From NCBI RefSeq assembly GCF_000348785.1, contig NC_020520.1, positions 1,984,001 through 2,048,000 of the forward strand: a stretch of DNA of 64,000 bases, in the 5' to 3' direction. A program made the position numbers and the translations under genes. Source of the stretch: Ilumatobacter coccineus YM16-304. Its GTDB lineage: Bacteria > Actinomycetota > Acidimicrobiia > Acidimicrobiales > Ilumatobacteraceae. The stretch's first letter is position 1, and the number at the start of each line of letters is the position of its first letter. Below are positions 8,564-16,382 of this stretch, one piece after another. A model generated the notes under the pieces. That model had not been told where the DNA came from and did no database searches. It saw only the letters and a program-made list of their open reading frames with translations.

Positions 8564-10111
8564 ATGACAGGGATGCTCAGGGCAACGATCGCGGCAGCGA
8601 TCGCCGTTGCCGGCGTGGCTGGCGCGCACACGGCGGAGGCCGGAGACGTCGAGACGACCGCGTCGATCACGGTGCGGTACGAGTTCGACGAAGGGCGCGA
8701 AGCGTCGGCCGAGAGCCTCACGCAGGCAGAAGCCGACGCGACCGACCCGCTGCTGTTCCTGCGTGCCGAACCGGCGCCGCTCGACATCAGCAACGGTGGG
8801 ATGTGTATCGAAGAAGCGACGGCGCGCGAGAACTCCGGTACCGACGGCAGGTTCGAGAAAGACCTCGTCTGTGGTGACGTCGACGCGACGGGCTCGGTGT
8901 ACGACTTCGGGATCGATGCGGTCCCGAGCCGGTTCTTCGTCGGCCGGGTCAACTGCTTCGAGAACCGGAACAGCGTGTTCCTCTCCGACACCGAGCCGAC
9001 GCTGACACCCGCACCCGGCGAGGACTGGGAGTGCTACGTCAGCATCGAGCCGAAGCCGCTCGTGTTCATCGACAAGGTGGTCGACTTCGACGCCGTGTGC
9101 GACGACTTCGAGGACGAAGCGACGTGTCTGAGCGAGCTCGGCCTGTCGTGGGATTCGACCGATTTCCCGCTGGAGATCTACGACGCGGACGGCGAACAGG
9201 TGATGTTCGAGAGCCCGGTCCTCGACCCCGACCGTGACGAGTGCGAGCCGGACGTCGAGTTCGGCGGTGACTTCTTCGGCCCGGGCACAGCGGCGACCGC
9301 CTCGCTGCTCCCGGTCGACGACAGCCTGTGCGTTGCCGTGCCACTGGCTCCCGGCGAGTACACGATGGGCGAGGTGCTGCCCAGCCACGGCTACGAGGCA
9401 GCGCACCTGTACTGCGTCAGCGTGAGCCCCGGTGGCAACGAGATGTTGCCCGCCGAGGACTTCTCGTTCGTCGTCAGCGATCGCTGGAGCGAAACGACGT
9501 TCTGCGTGCTGGTCAACGAGTACCTGGTGCAGACGCTGGTCGCCGATCTCGTCATCGACGGCGGCGATCTGGGGCCGGCCGCACCCGCCGACTTCGTCAT
9601 CAGCGTGACCCGTGATGGCGACGACGCGGTCGTCGCCACCGGCTTCGACCCCGAACCGGGCGTCGACAACGCCTCGGCCGAGTTCGAATTGCCGGTCGGC
9701 GCCTACAGCCTCGGCGTCTCGGCACCGGACGGCTACACCGCAACGGTGGAACTCTCGGCCGACGCGGTGGGTCGCTTGCAAGCACCCGCAGCCGACGCCG
9801 ACTCGGTCGGCCACGAGTTCATGCTGAGCCGCTCGGTCGCGGCGTCGGCCGTGATCACGGTCACCTACGCCGTCGCCACCACCACCACGACGACCACCAC
9901 GACGCCGGCCACCACCGTTCCGGCCACGACCGCAGCACCCGTCACGACGGCAGCGCCCGCCGTGACCACGACGGTCGGCCCGACGACGACGCTCACCGTT
10001 GCCCTGCCGGCGACCGGCAGCGACGGAGGACAGACGACGAACCTGCTGCTTCTCGCCATCGGGCTGCTGGCCCTCGGCGGCGGCATCGTCACCGTCTCAC
10101 GCCGCCACTGA
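8564..10111 (+). CDS. Secreted surface protein with LPATG sortase anchor
   Basis: A 515-residue extracellular protein of unknown function. The N-terminus is a signal peptide (hydrophobic IAAAIAVAGVAGA, cleavage likely after AHTAEA). The body is acidic and holds several Cys residues and Ig/prealbumin-like repeats, such as LVADLVIDGGDLGPAAPADFVISV and LPVGAYSLGVSAPDGYTA. A Thr-rich stalk follows at about residues 445-485. The C-terminus is a canonical cell-wall sorting signal: LPATG, then the hydrophobic segment LLLLAIGLLALGGGIVTV and the basic tail SRRH. The protein is therefore expected to be linked to peptidoglycan by a sortase that is not encoded in this window. The ATG at 8564 follows AAGAGGGACG, a reasonable ribosome-binding site. 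No ligand or enzymatic motif is recognised. Confidence 0.87.
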   Translation: MTGMLRATIAAAIAVAGVAGAHTAEAGDVETTASITVRYEFDEGREASAESLTQAEADATDPLLFLRAEPAPLDISNGGMCIEEATARENSGTDGRFEKDLVCGDVDATGSVYDFGIDAVPSRFFVGRVNCFENRNSVFLSDTEPTLTPAPGEDWECYVSIEPKPLVFIDKVVDFDAVCDDFEDEATCLSELGLSWDSTDFPLEIYDADGEQVMFESPVLDPDRDECEPDVEFGGDFFGPGTAATASLLPVDDSLCVAVPLAPGEYTMGEVLPSHGYEAAHLYCVSVSPGGNEMLPAEDFSFVVSDRWSETTFCVLVNEYLVQTLVADLVIDGGDLGPAAPADFVISVTRDGDDAVVATGFDPEPGVDNASAEFELPVGAYSLGVSAPDGYTATVELSADAVGRLQAPAADADSVGHEFMLSRSVAASAVITVTYAVATTTTTTTTTPATTVPATTAAPVTTAAPAVTTTVGPTTTLTVALPATGSDGGQTTNLLLLAIGLLALGGGIVTVSRRH

Positions 10112-10116
10112 CGCCG

Positions 10117-10142
10117 TCGCCCGGTCCTGACGGGCCGGGCGA
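10117..10142 (+). terminator. Terminator-like hairpin after LPATG protein gene
   Basis: An 8-bp GC-rich inverted repeat (TCGCCCGG at 10117-10124, CCGGGCGA at 10135-10142) starts 6 nt after the stop codon. No T-tract follows, which is usual for GC-rich actinobacterial terminators. Confidence 0.5.
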
Positions 10143-10186
10143 TCGGGAGTCGGCGAGCGCGTCGCCGGGGTCCGATCGGCCAGACT

Positions 10187-11149
10187 GTGATCTGGATGAA
10201 GAAGCTCGCCTCGCGCCCGATCGACACCGTCGACCTGCTGTCGCTGCCGGTCTTCGTCGCGACCATGGCCTGGGAGTCGCGTGTGCTGGCCAGACGCGAA
10301 CTGCGAGAACTCGGCGACCTCGACAGCGCCACGAACGACGAACTCTCCGACCCGACGTTGCCTGCCGACCCGCTCGTCCCACTCGGCTACGAACGGCGCG
10401 ACACCAAGGCGAGCCTGACCATGCTCGCCGGCAACGTGGTGGTCAACCTCGCCGTCGCCGGTGCGGTCGGAGCCATGAGCAGGTTCGTGTTCAAGCGTCG
10501 AATCGTGAATCTGCACGCCACCACGTGGTCGCTACCAGCCGCCATGGTCGCCTGGGACTTCATGTACTACTGGAACCACCGCTGGATGCACGAGATCCGC
10601 CTGTTCTGGGCCAACCACGTCACGCACCACTCGAGCGAGCGCTACAACCTGTCGACCGCGTTGCGGCAACCGTGGTCGGGATACCTGATGTCGTGGGCCT
10701 TCCTGCCGATGCCGCTGCTCGGCATCCCCGCACATCACGTCGCCAAGGCCGGTCAGATCAACCTGCTGTACCAGTACTGGATCCACACCGAAGCCATCGA
10801 CAAGCTGGCCCGGCCGCTCGAAGCAGTGCTCAACACCCCGTCGCACCACCGTGTCCACCACGGAGCGAACCCGCAGTACCTCGACAAGAACTACGGCGGC
10901 ATCCTCATCGTGTGGGACAAGCTGTTCGGCACGTTCGAACCCGAGGTGCGCCGCATCAAGTACGGCCTCACGAAGAACATCCGCACGTACAACCCGATCC
11001 GCATCGGCTATCACGAGTTCGTCGACATCGCCCGCGACGTGGTTCGCGCCACGGGCTGGCGCAACAAGCTCGGCCACGTCGTCCGCCGTCCCGGCTGGCG
11101 GCCCACGACGGGGCCCACCGCCGACCCCGCCGCGATGTCGGCTGCCTGA
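10187..11149 (+). CDS. Sterol desaturase / fatty acid hydroxylase family membrane protein
   Basis: A di-iron membrane oxygenase of the fatty acid hydroxylase superfamily. The 320-residue protein has the three histidine clusters that hold the iron pair: HRWMH (in YYWNHRWMHE), HVTHH and HRVHH (in SHHRVHHGANP). Hydrophobic stretches surround them, and the conserved LDKNYGGILIVWDKLFGTFEPE lies near the C-terminus. Family members hydroxylate or desaturate sterols, carotenoids, fatty acids or alkylglycerols; the substrate is not predictable. The start is GTG at 10187 or ATG at 10196. It stands alone between the LPATG protein and the branched-chain dehydrogenase operon. Confidence 0.88.
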   Translation: MIWMKKLASRPIDTVDLLSLPVFVATMAWESRVLARRELRELGDLDSATNDELSDPTLPADPLVPLGYERRDTKASLTMLAGNVVVNLAVAGAVGAMSRFVFKRRIVNLHATTWSLPAAMVAWDFMYYWNHRWMHEIRLFWANHVTHHSSERYNLSTALRQPWSGYLMSWAFLPMPLLGIPAHHVAKAGQINLLYQYWIHTEAIDKLARPLEAVLNTPSHHRVHHGANPQYLDKNYGGILIVWDKLFGTFEPEVRRIKYGLTKNIRTYNPIRIGYHEFVDIARDVVRATGWRNKLGHVVRRPGWRPTTGPTADPAAMSAA

Positions 11150-11210
11150 CCGCGAACGATTGCACCGTCTCCACCGGTCGCGCCGCGCGCGGGGCCTCGT
11201 CGGTGTCACA

Positions 11211-11216
11211 TAGTGT
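11211..11216 (+). promoter_or_regulatory. Candidate -10 box for the bkd operon
   Basis: TAGTGT in the context CACATAGTGTCTGTGG lies 22 nt before the E1alpha start codon. The same CATAGTGT string occurs upstream of the second substrate-binding lipoprotein gene (47279). No clear -35 is visible, so this is tentative. Confidence 0.3.
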
Positions 11217-11237
11217 CTGTGGTGACGAGGGGCACCG

Positions 11238-12479
11238 ATGCAGAGCGACGACGACGGCACGAAGCTGAGCTTGCGAATCCCGGCACCGGCGCGAGGCGAG
11301 CACCCGCCCGATCGGGTGCGCTACATCAGTCGGGCCGGCGAGATGCACAAACCGGCGCTCGACGAGAAGGTCGAGCGCATCGCCCTGATGCGCAAGCAAC
11401 TCGTTCGGGTGATCGACGACGACGGGCAGGCGGTGGGGGACTGGGTGCCCGACCTGACGGTCGACGAGAAGGTCCGTGGCCTGCGCGACATGATGCTGAC
11501 GCGTGCGTTCGACGCCCGACTGTTGCGCGCACACCGCCAGGGCAAGACGTCGTTCTACATGCAGTCGCTCGGTGAGGAGGCCATCGCGTGTGCACAACAG
11601 CGCGCCCTGCGCCCCGGCGACATGCACTTCCCCACGTACCGGCAGCAGGGGCTGCTGATCTCGAGTGGGTATCCGCTGGTCGACATGATGAACCAGGTGC
11701 TGTCGAACGAGTTCGATCCGTTGCACGGCCGGCAGTTGCCGGTGATGTACTCGGCGAAGTCGCACGGGTTCTTCTCGATCTCCGGCAACCTCGCGACCCA
11801 GTACATCCAGGCCGTCGGTTGGGCGATGGCGTCGGCGCTGAGCGGCGGCACCGAACTGGCCTCGGCATGGATCGGTGAAGGGGCGACGGCCGAGTCCGAC
11901 TTCCACGCCGCCTTGGTCTTCGCCTCCACGTACCAGGCGCCGGTGATCTTGAACATCGTCAACAACCACTGGGCGATCTCGACACCCGAGGACTTCGCCC
12001 GCGGTGCCTCCGCGACGTTCGCCGATCGCGGGTACGGGTTCAGCATCCCGGCGTTGCGCGTCGACGGCAACGACTACCTCGCGGTGTACGCGGCGTCACA
12101 GTGGGCGGCCGAACGTGCCCGCACCAACCTCGGTCCGACGCTCATCGAGTGGATCACGTTGCGCGTCGGCGCCCACTCGACCTCCGACGACCCGTCCGTG
12201 TATCGGCCACCCGACGAGACCGAACGTTTCCCGCTCGGCGACCCGGTGGAGCGGTTGCGTCGGCACCTCGAGTCGATCGGCGAGTGGAACGACGAACGCC
12301 ACGAGTCGCTCCAAGCGGAGGTCGACACACAGATCGCCGACGCGTTCGCCGAAGCCGACGCACACGGCTCGGTGAAGACCGGCGACGTCGGCAGTGCACG
12401 AACCCTCTTCGACGACGTCTACGCCGAGGTGCCACGTCACCTCCGCGAACAGCGCGAGCGGATGGAGGAGTCGACGTGA
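11238..12479 (+). CDS. bkdA: Branched-chain 2-oxoacid dehydrogenase E1 alpha subunit
   Basis: The alpha subunit of the thiamine-diphosphate-dependent decarboxylase of a 2-oxoacid dehydrogenase complex, most likely acting on branched-chain 2-oxoacids from Val, Leu and Ile. The 413-residue protein carries the ThDP/Mg motif as G-E-G (WIGEGATAESDFHAAL) followed about 25 residues later by IVNNHWAIS. It also has the phosphorylation-loop-like AHSTSDDPSVYRPPDE and the E1alpha segment FPTYRQQGLLISSGYP. These features and a long N-terminus fit 2-oxoisovalerate rather than pyruvate dehydrogenases. The stop overlaps the E1beta start (GTGA), indicating translational coupling. It is the first gene of a three-gene operon. 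Confidence 0.9.
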   Translation: MQSDDDGTKLSLRIPAPARGEHPPDRVRYISRAGEMHKPALDEKVERIALMRKQLVRVIDDDGQAVGDWVPDLTVDEKVRGLRDMMLTRAFDARLLRAHRQGKTSFYMQSLGEEAIACAQQRALRPGDMHFPTYRQQGLLISSGYPLVDMMNQVLSNEFDPLHGRQLPVMYSAKSHGFFSISGNLATQYIQAVGWAMASALSGGTELASAWIGEGATAESDFHAALVFASTYQAPVILNIVNNHWAISTPEDFARGASATFADRGYGFSIPALRVDGNDYLAVYAASQWAAERARTNLGPTLIEWITLRVGAHSTSDDPSVYRPPDETERFPLGDPVERLRRHLESIGEWNDERHESLQAEVDTQIADAFAEADAHGSVKTGDVGSARTLFDDVYAEVPRHLREQRERMEEST

Positions 12480-13489
12480 CCGCGATGACGATGATCGAAG
12501 CGATCCGCGACGCGCACGTCGTCGCGATGGAACGCGACGACAAGGTCGTGGTGTTCGGCGAAGACGTCGGCTACTTCGGCGGAGTGTTCCGATGCACCCA
12601 GGGCCTCCAGGAACGCTTCGGCGACCACCGCTGTTTCGACTCGCCGATCAGCGAGGCCGGGATCGTCGGGGCTGCGGTCGGCATGGCCGCTTACGGGCTG
12701 CGGCCGTGCGTCGAGATCCAGTTCGCCGACTACATGTACCCGGCATACGACCAGATCGTGTCGGAGGCCGCACGCCTTCGGCATCGGTCGGCGGGCGATT
12801 TCACCGCGCCGCTCGTCGTGCGGATGCCGACCGGCGGTGGCATCTACGGAGGCCAGACCCACTCACAGAGCCCGGAGGCGTTGTTCACCCACGTCGCCGG
12901 CCTCAAGACCATCGTGGTGTCGAACCCGTACGACGCGAAAGGCCTGCTCATCGCGGCCATCGAAGACGACGACCCCGTCGTCTTCCTCGAACCGAAGCGG
13001 GTCTACAACGGTCCGTTCGACGGCCACCACGACCGACCGATCGTGCCGTGGTCGAAGCATCCGTTGGGCGAGGTGCCGGACGGTCACTACACCATCGACA
13101 TCGGCTCCGCCCGCATTCACCGCGCAGGCGACGAGGTCACGGTGCTCGCCTACGGCACGCTCGTCCACGTCGCCCAGGCCGCTGCCGACGAGCAGGGCAT
13201 CGACGCCGAGATCATCGACCTCCGCACGCTCGTTCCACTCGACGTCGACTCGATCGTGGCATCGGTCCGCAAGACGGGCCGCTGTCTGGTCGTGCACGAG
13301 GCGACGCTCACGTCGGGCTTCGGTGCCGAGCTGTGTGCCACCGTGCAGGAGCGCTGTCTCTTCGAACTCGAAGCACCCATCGTGCGGGTCTGCGGTTGGG
13401 ACACGCCGTACCCACACGCTCACGAATGGTCGTACTTCCCCGGGCCTGCTCGCGTCGGACGGGCCATGCGAGACGTGGTGTCGCAATGA
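12476..13489 (+). CDS. bkdB: Branched-chain 2-oxoacid dehydrogenase E1 beta subunit
   Basis: The transketolase-like beta subunit that completes the E1 heterotetramer with the preceding gene product. The 337-residue sequence shows the family landmarks MTMIEAIRDAH, VVVFGEDVGYFGGVFR, FDSPISEAGIVGAAVGMA, EIQFADYMYPAYDQI and RMPTGGGIYGGQTHSQSPE. The C-terminal transketolase domain follows (VLAYGTLVHVAQAA, IDLRTLVPLD, VHEATLTSGFGAEL). The GTG start at 12476 overlaps the E1alpha stop, and its own stop overlaps the E2 start (ATGA), so all three subunits are translationally coupled. Confidence 0.93.
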   Translation: MTAMTMIEAIRDAHVVAMERDDKVVVFGEDVGYFGGVFRCTQGLQERFGDHRCFDSPISEAGIVGAAVGMAAYGLRPCVEIQFADYMYPAYDQIVSEAARLRHRSAGDFTAPLVVRMPTGGGIYGGQTHSQSPEALFTHVAGLKTIVVSNPYDAKGLLIAAIEDDDPVVFLEPKRVYNGPFDGHHDRPIVPWSKHPLGEVPDGHYTIDIGSARIHRAGDEVTVLAYGTLVHVAQAAADEQGIDAEIIDLRTLVPLDVDSIVASVRKTGRCLVVHEATLTSGFGAELCATVQERCLFELEAPIVRVCGWDTPYPHAHEWSYFPGPARVGRAMRDVVSQ

Positions 13490-14760
13490 GCCGGTTCGAG
13501 ATGCGGCTTCCCGATGTCGGCGAAGGCGTCGCCGAGGCCGAGATCGTCGAATGGTTCGTGGCCGTCGGTGATCGTGTCACGCCCGACACCGTCGTCGCCG
13601 AGGTGCTCACCGACAAGGCGACCGTCGAGGTGTCGGCACCGGTCGACGGTGTGGTCGCCGAACTCCACGGCGAACCGGGCGACGTCCTCGCCGTCGGTGG
13701 TGACCTCATCGCGATCGACACCGACACGCCCGGCAACGCAGAGGCCGGCTCGGAGCCGGGCCACGCCAGCAGCGCCGGCGGCGACACCCCCGGCCCCATG
13801 CCGAACGACACCGCGAGCGACACGGCGAGCGGCACCGCAGTCGAGGCGCCGGTGCCGGCTCGCCCGCCCGGTGAGCGCGCCGCCGCGGCGCCGGCGGTTC
13901 GTGCCCGAGCGACGTCGCTCGGGATCGACCTGTCGTCCATCGCCGGAACGGGACCCGACGGCCGTGTCGTCCACGGCGACCTCGATCAGGAGTTGTTGCG
14001 GCGCATCGACGCGAGCACGGGCGGGCAACCGGCCGCTCGCCCTGCCCCGGCCACGAGCGACGGTGTCTCCACGCCGGTCCGGGGGCTCCGTCGTCGCATC
14101 GCCGAGCGGCTGTCGGCAGCGTGGAACGACATCCCGCACATCACGTACGTCGACGACGTCGACGTCACCGAGGTCGAACGGCTCCGTCGCGAGCTCAACG
14201 ATCGGCCGACGAACGACGGCGTGCATCTGACCCTCTTGCCGTTCCTCGCACGAGCGCTCGTGCTCGCTGTGGCCGATCAGCCACGGCTCAACGCGCACTA
14301 CGACCACGCCTCCGAAACGCTGACGACGTTCGCCGCCGTACACATCGGCATCGCGACGCAGACCGACGACGGACTCCTGGTGCCGGTGGTTCGCCATGGC
14401 GAGTCGCTCGGGCTCCGGAACATGGCGAGCGAGATCGGTCGAGTCACCGCGGCAGCCCGTGAGGGTTCCGCCCGCCGTGAAGAACTCGGTGGGTCGACCA
14501 TCACCGTCACGTCGCTCGGCGCGCTCGGCGGCCTCGTGACCACCCCGATCATCAACCCGCCGGAGGTCGCGATCATCGGCGTCAACAAGATCGAGACCCG
14601 GCCCGTGTGGCGCGACGGCACCGTGCAGCCACGTCAGGTGATGAACCTCTCGTCGAGTTTCGACCACCGGATGGTCGACGGCTGGGACGCGGCGACGTTC
14701 GTCCAACGGATCAAGGCGCTGCTGGAGACCCCGGCGCTGCTCTTCGTCGACGAGCGCTGA
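13486..14760 (+). CDS. bkdC: 2-oxoacid dehydrogenase E2, dihydrolipoamide acyltransferase
   Basis: The E2 core transfers the acyl group from E1 to CoA through a lipoyl arm. The 424-residue protein has one N-terminal lipoyl domain (about residues 3-77, lipoylated Lys in LTDKATVEV). An Ala/Pro/Thr-rich linker follows, then a peripheral subunit-binding domain (about 130-165, VRARATSLGIDLSSIAGTGPDGRV), another flexible linker, and the catalytic domain from about 195. The active-site motif FDHRMVDGWDAA lies near the C-terminus. Only one lipoyl domain is present. The E3 dihydrolipoamide dehydrogenase gene is not in the window, so it must be encoded elsewhere or shared with other complexes. Confidence 0.94.
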   Translation: MSRFEMRLPDVGEGVAEAEIVEWFVAVGDRVTPDTVVAEVLTDKATVEVSAPVDGVVAELHGEPGDVLAVGGDLIAIDTDTPGNAEAGSEPGHASSAGGDTPGPMPNDTASDTASGTAVEAPVPARPPGERAAAAPAVRARATSLGIDLSSIAGTGPDGRVVHGDLDQELLRRIDASTGGQPAARPAPATSDGVSTPVRGLRRRIAERLSAAWNDIPHITYVDDVDVTEVERLRRELNDRPTNDGVHLTLLPFLARALVLAVADQPRLNAHYDHASETLTTFAAVHIGIATQTDDGLLVPVVRHGESLGLRNMASEIGRVTAAAREGSARREELGGSTITVTSLGALGGLVTTPIINPPEVAIIGVNKIETRPVWRDGTVQPRQVMNLSSSFDHRMVDGWDAATFVQRIKALLETPALLFVDER

Positions 14761-14843
14761 CGCCCCGGCCCGCCACGAACCGGGAACGAGTACAGCGCCG
14801 TGCTTCAATGAACCGGCCGGACCACAGACAGGACTCGAACACG

Positions 14844-15491
14844 ATGGACTCACCGACCACGATCACCGAAGAGGCCGCCCTGCGCGCCGTGTATCGCGAG
14901 CCGACGCAGACGGTGTACGACAAGGCGACCGACCACATCGACGGGGGAGCAGCCGATTTCATCGCGAGTTCGCCGTTCGTCGTGCTCTCCACGTCGAGCG
15001 ACGATCGAACGGATGCGTCGCCCCGTGGTGGCCCACCCGGCTTCGTTCGGGTGCTCGACCGTCAGCGTCTGGCCTGGGGTGACCTCACGGGCAACAACCG
15101 CCTCGACTCGTTCGGCAACCTGATCTCGCATCCGAGCATCGGGCTGCTGTTCCTCGTGCCTGGCGTGCTCGAGACGCTGCGCGTGAGCGGCACCGCCCGG
15201 TTGGTGCGCGACGACGAGACCTTGGCGGCGTGCGCGATCGACGGTCGGCTTCCGAAGACGGCCGTGGTGGTCACGGTCGACGAGTGTTTCATCCAGTGCG
15301 GTGCGGCACTGCGACGCAGCGGCATGTGGGACACCGGCACCTGGCAGTCGGCCGACCAGCGGCCGTCTGGTGCTGCGATCCTCGCCGGTCATCTCGGCGT
15401 GAAGGAAGCCGCCGACGACATCGAACGCGGGCTCGCCGACTACTACGACAATCACATCTGGGCGGCCGGCGGACGCAACGACGACGCCTGA
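14844..15491 (+). CDS. Pyridoxamine 5'-phosphate oxidase-family (flavin-binding split-barrel) protein
   Basis: A 215-residue protein resembling the MSMEG_1061-like branch of the PPOX/FMN-binding split barrel family. The core reads FIASSPFVVLSTSSDDRTDASPRGGPPGFVRVLDRQRLAWGD, then LTGNNRLDSFGNLISHPSIGLLFLVPG and the strand ETLRVSGTARLVRD. The C-terminus carries HLGVKEAADDIERGLADYYDNHIW. Such proteins bind FMN, F420 or haem; the cofactor cannot be inferred here. The ATG at 14844 is preferred, with an AGGA about 11 nt upstream; an ATG 36 nt earlier is also in frame. It is monocistronic. Confidence 0.8.
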   Translation: MDSPTTITEEAALRAVYREPTQTVYDKATDHIDGGAADFIASSPFVVLSTSSDDRTDASPRGGPPGFVRVLDRQRLAWGDLTGNNRLDSFGNLISHPSIGLLFLVPGVLETLRVSGTARLVRDDETLAACAIDGRLPKTAVVVTVDECFIQCGAALRRSGMWDTGTWQSADQRPSGAAILAGHLGVKEAADDIERGLADYYDNHIWAAGGRNDDA

Positions 15492-15578
15492 CCTCAGCGA
15501 CCGTCCGACGACGCTCGTCGACCGGAGGGTGGGCTAAATCGCCGCAGCGAGGTTCGACGCGACCCTAGATTCCGATGG

Positions 15579-16331
15579 ATGAGTGATCGTGTCGACCTCG
15601 TTCGTGCGTCGCATCGCTGGGGAGCCACCCCGCTGCTCGTGATGTCCCTCCTCGTGGGCGCCTGCGGGTCCGACGAGCCAGCCGACTCGGGCCTCGCCTC
15701 GGGTTCGGCGTCCACCCCGGCAGCGTCGTCGGACGTCGCCGACTCGACGGCGCCCGAGCCCGCCGACACCACGCCCGACACCGCGTCCGACGCGACACCG
15801 GCGCCAGAGGAATCGACGTCGGTTCCCGCCACGACCGAACCGGAGCCGCAGCCCGACCCGGCGACTCCCGACGGGGACTGTTCGTTCGAGTACACGATCG
15901 GAACGACGCAGGTCGTGGGCGAGGAGGGCGACGTCGTCCTCTGGTCCGACTCGGCCGAACGAGAGAGTCGAGTGCTGGTCGGCGATCCGAACGGTGACGG
16001 TCACGGCGCACAGCTCACGTTCACGACGGAGACAGGAATTCGGTCGACGGGTGACCCCGTCACCGGTGTGGGCCCGTACTTCGTCCGGTTCGCCGACTTC
16101 CTGGCCGACGGCGAAACGTCGCTGGGCGCGTCGGTGTCGAACACCGGCGAGGGCGAGATCACGATGTACGACGCGGGCGTGGCGGTCGCCGGCCAGGCCA
16201 CCGGAACGGTGGGTGGGATCGGCAACCCGCTCGACTTCTCGCTCTCGTTCGCGGTGTACGACAACGGTGACGACACCGGCGACGCCGACGTCTTCAGATG
16301 CATCATCGGAGTGTCAACGGGAGGTTCGTGA
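15579..16331 (+). CDS. Predicted lipoprotein of unknown function
   Basis: A 250-residue protein with a lipoprotein signal peptide (TPLLVMSLLVGAC, lipobox LVGA before Cys29). A Ser/Ala/Thr/Pro/Asp-rich linker of about 75 residues follows. The globular C-terminal half is beta-rich, with many Gly, Asp and Thr residues (CSFEYTIGTTQVVGEEGDVVLW, QLTFTTETGIRS, FSLSFAVYDNGDDTGDADVFRC). Its two Cys at either end of that domain could form a disulphide. It should be anchored in the cytoplasmic membrane facing outward. No family is recognised. Confidence 0.75.
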   Translation: MSDRVDLVRASHRWGATPLLVMSLLVGACGSDEPADSGLASGSASTPAASSDVADSTAPEPADTTPDTASDATPAPEESTSVPATTEPEPQPDPATPDGDCSFEYTIGTTQVVGEEGDVVLWSDSAERESRVLVGDPNGDGHGAQLTFTTETGIRSTGDPVTGVGPYFVRFADFLADGETSLGASVSNTGEGEITMYDAGVAVAGQATGTVGGIGNPLDFSLSFAVYDNGDDTGDADVFRCIIGVSTGGS

Positions 16332-16335
16332 CCGC

Positions 16336-16376
16336 ACGCTTGTTTCCCCCGGACCTGGACCGAGGGAAACAAGCGT
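16336..16376. terminator. Bidirectional terminator, lipoprotein gene / topoisomerase A gene
   Basis: A perfect 13-bp inverted repeat (ACGCTTGTTTCCC at 16336-16348, complementary arm at 16364-16376) with a 15-nt loop, lying between two converging stop codons. The TTTCCC/GGGAAA pair gives it the same AT-containing arm style as the galK-galT terminator. Confidence 0.75.
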
Positions 16377-16382
16377 TCGCGA

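Noticed and set aside
7511-9814. A 767-residue minus-strand open frame extending galT upstream
   Set aside because: Homology to GalT stops at the ATG at 8374, which has its own GGAGG site; the rest is antisense to the LPATG protein gene.
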